Source: Saprospiraceae bacterium
GTDB taxonomy: Bacteria; Bacteroidota; Bacteroidia; Chitinophagales; Saprospiraceae
Length of the DNA stretch: 64,000 bases
Direction: 5' to 3'
Assembly: GCA_027080725.1 (NCBI GenBank)
Contig: JALWRC010000017.1
Span: 21,773 to 85,772, forward strand
Positions 26,861-37,003 of the stretch are shown here, one piece after another. The notes under the pieces are model-generated. The model had not been told where the DNA came from and ran no database searches. It was given only the letters and a program-made list of their open reading frames with translations. Each line of letters starts with the position of its first letter. Positions within the stretch are counted from its first letter, which is position 1. The position numbers and the translations under genes are program-made.

Positions 26861-29800
26861 GTGTTTTATATGCCAAAGTACGGTGATATGCCCAAAATTC
26901 TACGCAGCGTTTTCTCCATGTCCATGGCAGGTATCTATATGATTCTGTTTGCCATCGCGATAGGGGTGGCGACCTTTATCGAAAATGACTATGGGACCGC
27001 TACGGCGCAGAAAGTCATCTTTCATGCGCGATGGTTTGAACTGCTACTGCTGCTTTTTGGCCTTTCTCTTGTGGTCAATGTATTCCGGATGAAACTCGTT
27101 CAGCGGAAAAATTGGGGAACCCTCCTCTTTCACTTGTCCATGATTATCATACTGGCAGGAGCCGGAGTCACACGCTATTTCGGGCAGGAAGGGATGTTGC
27201 GCATCCGGGAAGGAGCTTCCAATAATCAAATCATCTCTTCAGACACCTACCTGTATGGCACCATTTCATACCAAGGAAAATCCAAATTCTGGAAGGACAA
27301 AGTACGTTTCGGGAGCTTGGGAGCCAACCGATATAAAAAACAAATCGACATCGCCGGAGCATCGTTTGAAGTCGTCCTCGACAGCTTTTATCCGGACGCC
27401 ATCCAAAGGGTGGTACCCGCCACGGAGGGGGGAATCCCGATCTGGACGATGATCTCCGCCGGATCTTCGGGACGTGTCCGCCACCTGCTGACTTCCGGGG
27501 ACAAAACGGATATCGGTGAACTTCACATCCGGGTTAGCCCGCCATCTACGGCTGATTCCACCCTGTTTGTTTGGGAAAAAGACGGAAGCTCTTATTTGAA
27601 ATTGCCGGCCGAAGGAACAGTGATGACCATGGCGACCCGCCAATTGGACACACTACAAAAAGACAGCATTTACCCACTGCGACTGCGGAGTCTTTACCAA
27701 ATCCGGGGACAATCCATCGTCTTTAAGGCGTTCGACCCAAAGGCCGCCATCGTCCCTGTCAACCGCTCAATGAAAATTACCTCCAATAACCCAAGCGCCT
27801 TAAAACTCCATGTCCGGCATGGGACGGAGCGTAAAGAAATCACTCTTTGGGGGATGCTTGGAGCGATCCCCGACAAGACAACGACCCAAATAAACGGTGC
27901 CGACATCGAAATGCAATACGGCTCCATCCTACAAAAAATTCCCTTCGAAGTCTATCTAAAAGACTTTCAGTTGGAGCGTTATCCGGGGTCACACAGCCCC
28001 TCCTCCTATGCCTCTGAGGTAGAGGTTATCGATGAGGTTTCCGGCCAACGATTTAGCCGGCGGATCTACATGAATCACGTATTGGACCATCGCGGTTACC
28101 GCCTGTTTCAATCCTCCTTTGATCCGGATGAGCACGGCACCATTTTATCCGTCAATCACGACCGGTGGGGTACCAATATCACCTATCTCGGCTATTTTCT
28201 TTTGGCACTGGGGATGATCCTGTCGTTGTTCTCCCATCGCGGGCGATTTCATAAAGTGCTGCACAACATCCATCACCTCCAAGAAAAACGCAAAGCCCTT
28301 TCGGCTGTAGTCGTGATCCTATTGGCCTCCGGGCAGCTACTCAGCCAAGGAGCATTCCCCGACACGCTGGCACCGATACCCACTGAGCATGCTTCCCTCT
28401 TCGGCAAAATTCTGGTCCAAGATCCCAATGGACGTATCGAGCCGCTTAACACCCTCAGTAGCGAGGTGGTGCGCAAAGTCGCAGGGAAAAACGGGCTTTT
28501 CGGCCAAAACACCGACCAAATTCTCGCAGGGATGCTCGCCTGGCCGGAAGTCTGGCAACGCCTGGCCATTATTAAAACAGGCCATCCGGGCATCAATAAA
28601 ATACTCCAAATCGAACCCGGGGAGTATGCCCGCTTTGTAGACTTTTATACGCCGGATGGAGCATATAAACTCGCCAACGCCATGCAAACAGCACTCAACA
28701 AACCGGATGCCGGGCGCTCTACCTTGGACAAGGAAGTCATCAAAACAGATGAGCGTTTTAATGTGCTCTATATGACTTTTACCGGGGACATGCTTCGCAT
28801 TTTTCCCAAGGCGGACGACACGTCCCACCGGTGGTACAACCCCAAGGAAGCCCAGGAGATGGACTTCGGTTCTGCCAATGTACTCACCCAAAACTTTATG
28901 CAATACTATGTCGGCAGATTACGACAAGCAATTAAAAGAGGAGATTGGACGGAACCCGATTTTGCACTTCATGGCTTGATAAATTATCAATATAAGGCGG
29001 GCAAAGATATCGCACCATCTAAGACCAAGAGGGACATCGAGATCCTTTACAACAAAATCAATCTCTTTGGATGGCTGATATTATGGTACATAATGGTGGG
29101 CTTGACCCTATTATTTTTGGCTTTCCTCGAGCTTTTCAAGTCGGGGCGCGTACCAAAATCTCTCTTTATTCTTCTCTCGTCTATGATTGTATTGGGCTTT
29201 TTGTCCCACACCATCGGACTAGGGGTACGGTGGTATCTCTCCGGGCACGCCCCGTGGAGCAATGGATACGAGTCTATGCTATATATAGGCTGGGCCGTAT
29301 TACTGGCAGGTTTGCTCTTCATCAAAAAATCCACGGTTACGATCGCCGCCACCTCCGTATTGGCCGGAGTGGTGCTCGGGGTAGCGGGCATGAATTGGCT
29401 CAACCCGGAGATAACGCCTTTGGTTCCGGTGCTAAAGAGTTACTGGCTTTCCATTCATGTATCTATTATCGTAGCGAGCTATGGCTTTTTTGCCTTAGGG
29501 GCATTGCTCGGACTGATTAATTTGATCTTGTTCATATTGCGCAATCGCCGCAACGAGCGACGCATAACCCTCACGATTAAAGAGCTTTCCAACATAGCGG
29601 AAGCCACATTGACCATTGGGGTAATCATGCTGAGCATTGGGACTTTTCTCGGTGGCGTATGGGCCAACGAATCCTGGGGGCGTTATTGGGGGTGGGACTC
29701 CAAAGAGACCTGGGCCCTGGTGAGCATATTGGTCTATGCCTTTGTATTGCACATGCGCATGATACCGGGATTTAAGGATATGTACTCCTTCAACCTGGCA

Positions 29801-29992
29801 AGTGTCGTGGCTTTTAGCAGTATTTTGATGACCTATTTTGGAGTCAACTACTATCTCTCCGGCCTTCATTCTTATGCAGCGGGAGATCCGGTACCGGTTC
29901 CCATTTGGGTGTATTATGCCACCGCGGTGGTATTAATTCTCGCCACCTGGGCTTATTTTAAGACTGCAGACAAATCAGAGAGACACGGATGA
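26861..29992 (+). CDS. Cytochrome c biogenesis protein, ResB-CcsA (CcsB/CcsA) fusion
   Basis: A 1043-residue membrane protein joining both halves of the system II heme delivery complex. The N-terminal part has membrane helices plus the large ResB-type extracytoplasmic domain (about 1-470). The C-terminal part (about 740-1035) is CcsA-like with the tryptophan-rich heme motif WGRYWGWDSKETWAL and flanking His residues. It exports and ligates heme to apocytochrome c CxxCH motifs. Fused forms are known in Bacteroidota and Epsilonproteobacteria. The middle section (about 485-730) is an extra periplasmic region. The start may instead be the ATG at 26873 or 26888. The last bases overlap the glycosyltransferase start. 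An exact dispersed 13-mer lies at 27260-27272. Confidence 0.9.
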   Translation: MFYMPKYGDMPKILRSVFSMSMAGIYMILFAIAIGVATFIENDYGTATAQKVIFHARWFELLLLLFGLSLVVNVFRMKLVQRKNWGTLLFHLSMIIILAGAGVTRYFGQEGMLRIREGASNNQIISSDTYLYGTISYQGKSKFWKDKVRFGSLGANRYKKQIDIAGASFEVVLDSFYPDAIQRVVPATEGGIPIWTMISAGSSGRVRHLLTSGDKTDIGELHIRVSPPSTADSTLFVWEKDGSSYLKLPAEGTVMTMATRQLDTLQKDSIYPLRLRSLYQIRGQSIVFKAFDPKAAIVPVNRSMKITSNNPSALKLHVRHGTERKEITLWGMLGAIPDKTTTQINGADIEMQYGSILQKIPFEVYLKDFQLERYPGSHSPSSYASEVEVIDEVSGQRFSRRIYMNHVLDHRGYRLFQSSFDPDEHGTILSVNHDRWGTNITYLGYFLLALGMILSLFSHRGRFHKVLHNIHHLQEKRKALSAVVVILLASGQLLSQGAFPDTLAPIPTEHASLFGKILVQDPNGRIEPLNTLSSEVVRKVAGKNGLFGQNTDQILAGMLAWPEVWQRLAIIKTGHPGINKILQIEPGEYARFVDFYTPDGAYKLANAMQTALNKPDAGRSTLDKEVIKTDERFNVLYMTFTGDMLRIFPKADDTSHRWYNPKEAQEMDFGSANVLTQNFMQYYVGRLRQAIKRGDWTEPDFALHGLINYQYKAGKDIAPSKTKRDIEILYNKINLFGWLILWYIMVGLTLLFLAFLELFKSGRVPKSLFILLSSMIVLGFLSHTIGLGVRWYLSGHAPWSNGYESMLYIGWAVLLAGLLFIKKSTVTIAATSVLAGVVLGVAGMNWLNPEITPLVPVLKSYWLSIHVSIIVASYGFFALGALLGLINLILFILRNRRNERRITLTIKELSNIAEATLTIGVIMLSIGTFLGGVWANESWGRYWGWDSKETWALVSILVYAFVLHMRMIPGFKDMYSFNLASVVAFSSILMTYFGVNYYLSGLHSYAAGDPVPVPIWVYYATAVVLILATWAYFKTADKSERHG
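27260..27272 (-). repeat. Dispersed 13-mer, copy inside the ResB-CcsA gene
   Basis: Exact ACCATTTCATACC on the plus strand, encoding Thr-Ile-Ser-Tyr in the gene's frame, a different frame from the copies in the GT-C and ftcD genes. Confidence 0.85.
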
Positions 29993-30981
29993 TGACGACC
30001 AAGGGCAACATATTGATAATTCGATTGAGTTCGATGGGAGACATCGTATTGACGACGCCTTTGATTCGGATTTTGCACCATATGGGGTATCGGGTAGAGT
30101 TCCTTATCAAACCCGCGTTCTCCGAGATTTTGGCAGGCAATCCGTACATCCACAAATTGCATTATTACTCCCCATCTTTTTGCAAATTCATACACTCCCC
30201 AGAAAAGCCCAAATACGACCACATCATCGACCTTCAAAACAATCTTAGAAGCCGTAAACTCACCTTGACCTTAGGCGTACCCACCACGCGCTTGAACAAA
30301 GTCAATTTGAGAAAATGGCTCCTTACAGCATTCAAAATCAATCTTCTCCCAAGCATCCACATCGTCGATAGATACATAGCGGCGGGACGTAAGTTGGGAG
30401 CTAAAAACGATGGTAAGGGACTGGATTTCTTTCTTGACGCAAGAGATATTCCGGGAGACGCCATCACCGGCACTACCCCCTTTGTGGCCATGGCCATAGG
30501 GGCCGCACATGAGACCAAATCCATTCCGGTTGAACTCGGCGCCCAGATACTCCAACAACTCCCCTACCCCGTCATCCTGATCGGGGCCCTGAAGGATTGG
30601 GAGCGGGCGCATGAAATGGCTGAACGCTCGGCACATCCCAATGTCAAAAATCTATGCGGAAAACTGAGTATTAGAGGCTCCGCTGGTATCATCAGCAAAG
30701 CAAAAGCGGTCATCGCTCCCGATACAGGAATGATGCATATCGCCGCTGCCCTCCGCAAGCCCCTCACCGTCATTTGGGGGAACACCGTCCCAGCCTTCGG
30801 AATGGGGCCCTATTATCCGGAGGACACCCCACATTTCAACATCGAAGTCTCCGGTCTTTCCTGCCGCCCATGCTCCAAACTCGGCCATCACCAATGTCCT
30901 AAAGGCACCTTCCAATGTATGAGAGGCCACAACCCCAAATCCGTAGCCGAGAAGATTTTAACGCTTGTAGAAACGAAATAA
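29989..30981 (+). CDS. Glycosyltransferase family 9 (heptosyltransferase-like)
   Basis: A 330-residue GT-B fold transferase. The N-terminal motif ILIIRLSSMGDIVLTTPLIR and the C-terminal nucleotide-sugar site APDTGMMHIAAAL ... ITVIWG-like LTVIWGNT are characteristic of family 9 enzymes that add heptose or related sugars to lipopolysaccharide core. The acceptor is unknown. The start overlaps the stop of the ResB-CcsA gene by 4 bases (a second ATG follows directly), so translation is coupled. A Cys-rich C-terminal stretch (CRPCSKLGHHQCPKG, then C) is a common addition in Bacteroidota members. Confidence 0.88.
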   Translation: MMTTKGNILIIRLSSMGDIVLTTPLIRILHHMGYRVEFLIKPAFSEILAGNPYIHKLHYYSPSFCKFIHSPEKPKYDHIIDLQNNLRSRKLTLTLGVPTTRLNKVNLRKWLLTAFKINLLPSIHIVDRYIAAGRKLGAKNDGKGLDFFLDARDIPGDAITGTTPFVAMAIGAAHETKSIPVELGAQILQQLPYPVILIGALKDWERAHEMAERSAHPNVKNLCGKLSIRGSAGIISKAKAVIAPDTGMMHIAAALRKPLTVIWGNTVPAFGMGPYYPEDTPHFNIEVSGLSCRPCSKLGHHQCPKGTFQCMRGHNPKSVAEKILTLVETK

Positions 30982-31077
30982 GCCCTTCCGGTGTTATTAC
31001 TCTTGAAGGCAGTGTTCGTCTCTGTTATTAGTGGTGAACAACGCTTCAAAAAAAGTTGAGTTGTCAGCGCACTATCA

Positions 31078-31113
31078 ACCATTTCATACCAAAATAATCA
31101 ACCATTTCATACC
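31078..31113 (-). repeat. Tandem pair of the dispersed 13-mer
   Basis: Two exact copies of ACCATTTCATACC at 31078-31090 and 31101-31113, in the same direction with a 23-base period, each preceded by ATCA and followed by AAAA. The second ends 14 bases before the SPFH gene start, so both would lie in its 5' leader or promoter. Confidence 0.88.
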
Positions 31114-31127
31114 AAAAAAACTAACTT

Positions 31128-31991
31128 ATGCAACCAACCAACAGACCCCGAACAGAGTTTCCATTTAAAACCTCCAGATCAAGAGGGGGTGTTACAAAAT
31201 ACATCATTGGAGGCGTATTGGGACTTATCTTTCTGCTCATCCTGACCCAAACCACCTTCCTGACCATTGATCCGGGGGAAAAAGGGGTCATCTTCAAACC
31301 TTTCGGGGAAGGTATCGTCAAGGACTACACCTACGATCAGGGATTTCATATGATTATGCCTTGGAATACGATGTATGTTTATGATGTGCGCCTGCAAGAG
31401 GGCTTCGAGACGATGAAAGTTTTGAGTAAAAACGGATTGAGCATCAATATTGACCTGACTTACCGATACAAGCCGCTCGCAGACAAAATCGCCTACTTAC
31501 ATGATGAAATAGGGAAGAACTACAAAGAAAAGATTATCATCCCGGAAATTCGTTCTGCAACGCGGGAAGTGATTGGCAAATACTTGCCGGAAGAGTTGTA
31601 TTCGAGCAAACGCGAATCGATCCAGGATGAAATTTTTGATCGCACCAAGACCGCCGTTCGCGATAAATATATCGATCTCGATGCTGTCCTCATCCGCAAT
31701 GTCATCCTTCCTAAGACGCTTCAAGCAGCTATCGAGCGAAAACTCAAGGAAGAGCAATCTTCCCTCGAATACGAATACCGCTTGGAGAAAGAGCGCAAAG
31801 AGGCGCAACGCCGCATCATCGAAGCACAAGCCAAGGCCGACGCCAATAAAATCCTCAATGCGAGTTTGACGGATAAAATCCTAAAAGACAAAGGTATCGA
31901 AGCGACATTGGAGCTCACCAAATCGCCCAATTCCAAGGTAATTATCGTGGGAGGCAAGGACGGGCTGCCGTTGATATTGGGTAATCAATAA
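31128..31991 (+). CDS. SPFH/prohibitin-family membrane protein
   Basis: A 287-residue protein with a single N-terminal membrane segment (about 25-45), an SPFH/band 7 domain (about 46-230: IDPGEKGVIFKPFG ... LPKTLQAAIERKLKEEQSS) and a helical region rich in Glu/Ala/Lys (KERKEAQRRIIEAQAKADANK). It is closest in look to prohibitins, which form large ring assemblies on the membrane and often regulate membrane-bound proteases. The Gly at ~280 in the short C-terminus is unremarkable. No gene follows in operon; a bidirectional terminator lies 64 bases downstream. Confidence 0.88.
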   Translation: MQPTNRPRTEFPFKTSRSRGGVTKYIIGGVLGLIFLLILTQTTFLTIDPGEKGVIFKPFGEGIVKDYTYDQGFHMIMPWNTMYVYDVRLQEGFETMKVLSKNGLSINIDLTYRYKPLADKIAYLHDEIGKNYKEKIIIPEIRSATREVIGKYLPEELYSSKRESIQDEIFDRTKTAVRDKYIDLDAVLIRNVILPKTLQAAIERKLKEEQSSLEYEYRLEKERKEAQRRIIEAQAKADANKILNASLTDKILKDKGIEATLELTKSPNSKVIIVGGKDGLPLILGNQ

Positions 31992-32054
31992 TATTTCCGG
32001 TTATTATTACAAAAAGGCATTACTCTGTCTTTATAGTCCGTATCTAAACGTCAT

Positions 32055-32097
32055 AAAAAAGCCATCCCTTCAAAGGTATTGAAGGGATGGCTTTTTT
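32055..32097. terminator. Bidirectional intrinsic terminator
   Basis: A perfect stem: six A's then GCCATCCCTTCAA pair with TTGAAGGGATGGC then six T's across a 5-base loop. It lies between the convergent SPFH and SusD genes and has a T-run in both reading directions, so it should serve both. Confidence 0.95.
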
Positions 32098-32144
32098 GCA
32101 TCTTACATTATTAATGATGCGGCATGGTTGCGGGTAAAACGATA

Positions 32145-33638
32145 CTACTCTTTATCCCACCACACACGGCTGGTAATCTTATCTCCGCCCGGAATCCTGT
32201 CAATCGCCGCTTGCACCTGGTCCGGATTATTCAGTTTTTCGGAACCGGGATAAACAAAGCGTCGTGGGATCGAACCACCCGTCAACTCCGGTGCTGATTT
32301 GAGCGGGGTCAACTCAGGATATCCCGATCGTCGCCAATTGGAAAAAGTCTCCATCCCATTTCCAAACGTCGCCACCCAATACTGCTCGTTGATCATCTTC
32401 AACGCCTGAGATGCGTCGAAGGGGTTATTGGCCAGATACTCATCGACCTGTGCATCGGTAATCTCTACACCATGGCCGTATAGAGAAAGGTATTTCATGG
32501 CAGCGCGCACTCCATTTTCATAATGCCCTTTGACATCACCTCCGGCTAACCCCCATCGCATTGCCGCTTCGGCCATCATAAATTCGACTTCGGCATAGGT
32601 CTGGAAGAAGAAAGGAGCGTCATAAACGATAACTCCGGATCCACCAAATATATTGATATTGGGTTTAGAGTTGGCATCTCCTCTATTGGCATCATTGATG
32701 TCCTGTCCCTCTTGCTTGTCAAAGGAGGTGTCTCCATCAACTGTCGAACATAATACGGAGACCCGGGGATCATTTCTCGATTTCAAGAAATCCATAAACG
32801 TTTTAGATATCTTTACTTGGTTCTTATGTCGCGAGGTAAAGCATTTGGTCAATGGATTGACATTGGGGCCTCCGTCATTGGGAGAGTTTTCGTATTGGTT
32901 ATAGCATATGTCCTCATTGCTCTCCATCACGCCGCCATTTATTGCTTTGGTCGCCCATGATTTGGCCCCGGCTTCATCCACTTTAACCATACGCATGGCC
33001 AAACGAAGCATTAGAGAATTGGCAAACTTTTTCCACTTGGTCACATCGCCTTTGTAGTACAAATCAGCGGATCCAAAGGAGCTCTCTCCTCCCCCTGCCA
33101 AAGTAGCTGCAGCACTTTCCAATGTAGCGAGCATATCCGCGTAGATATCCTTTTGCGCATCGTACTTGGGGAATCGTATTCCCTCCAGAAAACCCTTGCC
33201 GGCTTCAAAATATGGGATATCCCCATAACCATCTGTGATACGGCTAAATATCAACACCTTTTGGACCTTGACAATCGCCAGATCGATCGCTGCTGTAGCA
33301 CTTTCGCTATTCTCTAGTTGATATTGCAAGTCTACCACATTCTTGACCGTCGTCTTGTATTGCTCTTCAAACAGCCAATGCGTGTGACCGGGCTTGTAAC
33401 TAAATATCGGCCCGTAATGGGTCACGTTGATCTGCTGCATATCGGGCATGAGGTGAATCATATTCCAAAAAAGATATGCCACGTAGTTACTTCCACCCGT
33501 ATACAATTGGATGTAAGTAAGCTTTGTAGATGGAGCCAGCTGCGAAGGTTTTGTCGGGTTGACATTGATATCTTCGAAGCCCTTATCGCAAGCGCCGGCT
33601 GCAAATACAATTATCAATAATATAAATAATTTTTTCAT
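32145..33638 (-). CDS. SusD/RagB-family surface nutrient-binding lipoprotein
   Basis: A 497-residue lipoprotein. The signal peptide ends in the lipobox FAAGAC, with the lipidated Cys at residue 17 followed by DKG. The all-helical body is of the SusD-like-2 type, with SKTFMDFLKSRNDPRVSVL and FFQTYAEVEFMMAEAAMRWGLAGGD as typical blocks. It caps the partner SusC channel and captures oligosaccharides or peptides at the cell surface. The gene starts 23 bases after the SusC stop, a typical SusC-SusD pair. The ligand is unknown; no hydrolase genes are linked on this strand. Confidence 0.92.
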   Translation of the reverse strand: MKKLFILLIIVFAAGACDKGFEDINVNPTKPSQLAPSTKLTYIQLYTGGSNYVAYLFWNMIHLMPDMQQINVTHYGPIFSYKPGHTHWLFEEQYKTTVKNVVDLQYQLENSESATAAIDLAIVKVQKVLIFSRITDGYGDIPYFEAGKGFLEGIRFPKYDAQKDIYADMLATLESAAATLAGGGESSFGSADLYYKGDVTKWKKFANSLMLRLAMRMVKVDEAGAKSWATKAINGGVMESNEDICYNQYENSPNDGGPNVNPLTKCFTSRHKNQVKISKTFMDFLKSRNDPRVSVLCSTVDGDTSFDKQEGQDINDANRGDANSKPNINIFGGSGVIVYDAPFFFQTYAEVEFMMAEAAMRWGLAGGDVKGHYENGVRAAMKYLSLYGHGVEITDAQVDEYLANNPFDASQALKMINEQYWVATFGNGMETFSNWRRSGYPELTPLKSAPELTGGSIPRRFVYPGSEKLNNPDQVQAAIDRIPGGDKITSRVWWDKE

Positions 33639-33661
33639 TTTATATAGTTTTTAATTGTTGC

Positions 33662-36600
33662 TTAAAATTTTACATTAACTGCGAATCCCAGGCTTCTGGT
33701 CGCCGGCAGCCCAAAGCGCTCGATACCTTGAGAGTTCAAATTATTAAGGGAGGCCTCCGGATCAATATTGTCAATTTTTCGCATCAGGAAAAACAGATTC
33801 CGCCCGATTACAGACAACTTCAGGCTTCCGATAGAAGCCATACTTATCATACTTTTTGGTAAGGTATAAGAGAGGCTAAGTTCTCTAAATTTGACAAAAT
33901 CGGTGCTGTACACAAATGCCTCTGCAATCCCGGAATTTTCCGCAGCGATATACCCGTAATACGTTCTCAAATCCTTTGGAGCCACGGTAACGGAGATAGG
34001 CTCTCCCGTATCCGCATCTACGCCTTCCACGAGCAATCCGTCTTCACGCCCTTCCAATGTCATTTTGTGCAGGCCATTGGAGATCAGGGCCAGATTCGTT
34101 CCGGAGTGTACACTTCCTCCAAATTTGCCATCAATCAGGAATCCGAGAGACAGGTTATGAAAATCAAAGCTATTCGACAGCCCCAATGTGAGGGGAGCTA
34201 CTCCTTGACCCAAGATTTTATTTTCCCCTTGAACTGGTTTAGGAATAGAGCCACTCATATCGTACATGATATTCCCGTTATCATCTCTTGCATAACTGCT
34301 ACCAAAAATAACGCCGTAGTGTTCCCCTACGATGTGGGAAATAATGGCATTCTTGGAGCGGGTCTGGCTACCGTCGACATTGATTGGAGTATCTTCGTCA
34401 TCTGTACGAACAATCAGACTATTATTATACCCGACATTGAAGGAGGTATTCCATGAAAAGGCCGACTGACGGACAGGGGTACCACCTATGAGAAATTCAA
34501 TTCCCTTGTTGGACAATTCCCCAATATTGAGAAGTGCGGCAGTATATCCCGATGAAAGGGAGGCCGAAGCACTTACAATATCATTGGTCGTCTTGTTGGA
34601 ATAGTATGCGGCATCCATATACAACCGGTTTTTGAAAAGCCGTGTTTCCAGTCCAAATTCGAGCTCATTCTTTTGGAAAGGCACCAAGTTGGGGTTAGGA
34701 ATCGAATTGCCATTCAATTTCCCGAAAGACTGCCCTCTGAAGGAACCTGTAACGGCATAGTCCAAATTGAGTTGATAAGGCCTTCTCGCCCCTCCTGCCA
34801 CTTGCGCATAACTCCCACGCAATTTGAGATAGTCAACGGCATCCGGTAAACTCAGCGCTTCATTCAACAAAACACTACTGCTCAAAGACCAATAAAAATC
34901 ATTGTTGGGGGTGGTTTTTCCAGGGTAAGACAAGGTAGAGAACCAGTCATTTCTTCCCGTAAAGGTCAGGTACAACATTCTACCGTAATCCATTTCGACA
35001 GAACCATATAGAGAATTGGTCTTTGTCTTTGAATATAGATTAAGAGGCTCAGGCAGGGTTGTATTGTTCAGATCTTCTAAGCCGACCACGATAAATCCCC
35101 GGCCTTTTGCACTTAACCCGGTAAATTGATTGGTATGAGTATTGGCTCCGATGATGGTCGTGGTCGAGATCATATCTGACAAATTCTTATCCATCCCAAG
35201 CATCAGATCCGCATCAATCGATTGGTTATTCAACTTTGCCTGGTACAACTCACCTGCAGGACGATATGCCGTCCCATAAGGCGTCACACGCTTTCTATCC
35301 AAAGTATACGCATCAATCCCTGCTCTTCCGATAGCATACAACCAATCGGTAAGATTGAATTTTAGATTGGTCGAGGCAGTGATTCGATTTTTTGTATCAT
35401 CATTATTGAAATGGTTGGCTACCCAGTAAGGGTTGGTACGAAACTGGCTGGGTTGGTGTCTGAGTTCTAGTCCATCTTCCGTTTCTCCCGGTTTGAGGTC
35501 GTTAATATCCAAACTTCCCGGAAGGAGCCAGGCGATTGTATTGGCATTACCCGGAGTATCTCCGATAGTTACCCGGTTGTGGACTTTCTCACCGGTGTAC
35601 TTCGCATGAATGGAAGAGGTCAAGCGGGGATGAATCCTTGCGCTTGCGTTCAAAGAGAAAGAATTTCTCTTCAAATAGGAATTGGGGAAAATATCCTTGT
35701 TATTCAGGTTGGAATAAGAAAACCGGTAATTATAGATTTCATTCCCCTTTGCCAGTGCCAAGGTGTTGGTAGCAGTGGTTCCGGTCTGATAAAACTTCCC
35801 GATATTGTTTCCCGTATACGAGTAAGGACGTTTGACCCCGTCCCAATTGTATACCTGAGAACCATCATATTTTGTACCCCAGGATTGGAGTGAGCTGGTA
35901 TAAGCATCATCAATAGCCAATTTTTCATCCGAGATTTCGACGGGATTGCCATCCGCATCATATTCGTAGCCCGGCTTGAGGTGATTGTTACCCTGTCCAT
36001 AGGTCGTCTGCACGTCGATAAGACCCAGATTAACTTTATCCAAAGTGTAAGAGCTCGAATACTCGACCCCCAGGGACTTCTGCCCTTTACCGGACTTAGT
36101 GGTAATCATAATGACTCCATTGGAGGCCAACGAGCCATATAATGCCGCTGCCGAACTTCCTTTCAATACGGAAATGGACTCGATATCATCCGGATTAATG
36201 GAAGATATGTCGTCTCCTCCATCCCCATGCTCCCCTCCAAACGGGCCGACGACAGAACCATTTGTATTATTAATTACCGGGATTCCATCGATGACATACA
36301 ACGGCTGATTATCACCCGTCAGCGAACTGGCACCGCGAATAATAATTCGGCTCGACCCTGCAGCTCCGGAACTATTGGTGGAGACATTGACCCCGGCGAC
36401 CCTGCCTTGCAAAGAGTTGACGGCACTTGTCGTCTTCACCTGTGACAGGTCTCCACCATCGACTGTCGTCAGGGAGTATCCCAATGCCTTCTGCTCCCTT
36501 TTGATCCCCAAAGCCGTCACTACGACTTCATCCAGAAGTTTGGCATCCTTTTCGAGTTGGACGTTGATCACTTGATCCGTCCCGTCAAGGATAAAAGTCT

Positions 36601-36853
36601 GTGACTTGTAACCGATGAAACTAAAAATCAGGTTTTTCCCATTTGTGTTTTCGGCATGGATGGTGTACTTGCCATCCAGATCAGTAGAAGAACCGACCGT
36701 AGTCCCCTCTATAATGGCCGTAACGCCAATCAAAGGCTCACTACTTCCAAGCTCCGTAACGGTACCGCTAATGGTCACCTTCTGGGCAAATGTCTGATTT
36801 GCCCCTAGCGCCGCGAAAAGCAGTAGGAACAGAAAGGTAAAGTTTCTTTTCAT
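33662..36853 (-). CDS. SusC/RagA-family TonB-linked outer membrane protein
   Basis: A 1063-residue TonB-dependent transporter. It has a signal peptide (cleavage near TFAQ, residue 23), a carboxypeptidase-D-like regulatory Ig domain (about 25-105: ISGTVTELGSSEPLIGVTAIIEGT), the family's plug signature (GIKREQKALGYSLTTVDG ... RGASSLTGDNQPLYVIDGIPV), and a 22-strand barrel ending in the aromatic GFAVNVKF. It imports a ligand delivered by the SusD partner using TonB energy. No SusR-type or ECF regulator lies next to it. A good promoter precedes the gene at 36886-36914, so the pair has its own transcript. The nearest FecI/FecR set (48.6 kb) has its own receptor. Confidence 0.94.
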   Translation of the reverse strand: MKRNFTFLFLLLFAALGANQTFAQKVTISGTVTELGSSEPLIGVTAIIEGTTVGSSTDLDGKYTIHAENTNGKNLIFSFIGYKSQTFILDGTDQVINVQLEKDAKLLDEVVVTALGIKREQKALGYSLTTVDGGDLSQVKTTSAVNSLQGRVAGVNVSTNSSGAAGSSRIIIRGASSLTGDNQPLYVIDGIPVINNTNGSVVGPFGGEHGDGGDDISSINPDDIESISVLKGSSAAALYGSLASNGVIMITTKSGKGQKSLGVEYSSSYTLDKVNLGLIDVQTTYGQGNNHLKPGYEYDADGNPVEISDEKLAIDDAYTSSLQSWGTKYDGSQVYNWDGVKRPYSYTGNNIGKFYQTGTTATNTLALAKGNEIYNYRFSYSNLNNKDIFPNSYLKRNSFSLNASARIHPRLTSSIHAKYTGEKVHNRVTIGDTPGNANTIAWLLPGSLDINDLKPGETEDGLELRHQPSQFRTNPYWVANHFNNDDTKNRITASTNLKFNLTDWLYAIGRAGIDAYTLDRKRVTPYGTAYRPAGELYQAKLNNQSIDADLMLGMDKNLSDMISTTTIIGANTHTNQFTGLSAKGRGFIVVGLEDLNNTTLPEPLNLYSKTKTNSLYGSVEMDYGRMLYLTFTGRNDWFSTLSYPGKTTPNNDFYWSLSSSVLLNEALSLPDAVDYLKLRGSYAQVAGGARRPYQLNLDYAVTGSFRGQSFGKLNGNSIPNPNLVPFQKNELEFGLETRLFKNRLYMDAAYYSNKTTNDIVSASASLSSGYTAALLNIGELSNKGIEFLIGGTPVRQSAFSWNTSFNVGYNNSLIVRTDDEDTPINVDGSQTRSKNAIISHIVGEHYGVIFGSSYARDDNGNIMYDMSGSIPKPVQGENKILGQGVAPLTLGLSNSFDFHNLSLGFLIDGKFGGSVHSGTNLALISNGLHKMTLEGREDGLLVEGVDADTGEPISVTVAPKDLRTYYGYIAAENSGIAEAFVYSTDFVKFRELSLSYTLPKSMISMASIGSLKLSVIGRNLFFLMRKIDNIDPEASLNNLNSQGIERFGLPATRSLGFAVNVKF

Positions 36854-36885
36854 AATGATAGATTTATTAAGTTAGTTATTGCGAC

Positions 36886-36914
36886 AAATATACCCAATTA
36901 ATCTACATTCTCAA
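36886..36914 (-). promoter_or_regulatory. Promoter of the susC-susD pair
   Basis: On the minus strand, TTG (36914-36912), 18 bases, TATATTTG (36893-36886), about 33 bases upstream of the susC start. It matches the Bacteroidota consensus. Confidence 0.68.
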
Positions 36915-36972
36915 GCACATTGCCTAAATTTTATATATGAAATAGTAATTTATGTTAAATATCGTTAAATAG

Positions 36973-37003
36973 TTGGTATTACCATATTTAACACGTACCT
37001 TTA
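36973..37003 (+). promoter_or_regulatory. Candidate promoter of the small lipoprotein gene
   Basis: TTG (36973-36975), 20 bases, TACCTTTA (36996-37003), one base off the -7 consensus, 105 bases before the start at 37108. It is divergent from the susC promoter. Confidence 0.45.

Noticed and set aside
31078-31113. CRISPR or tandem-repeat array
   Set aside because: Only two 13-base units with a 10-base spacer.
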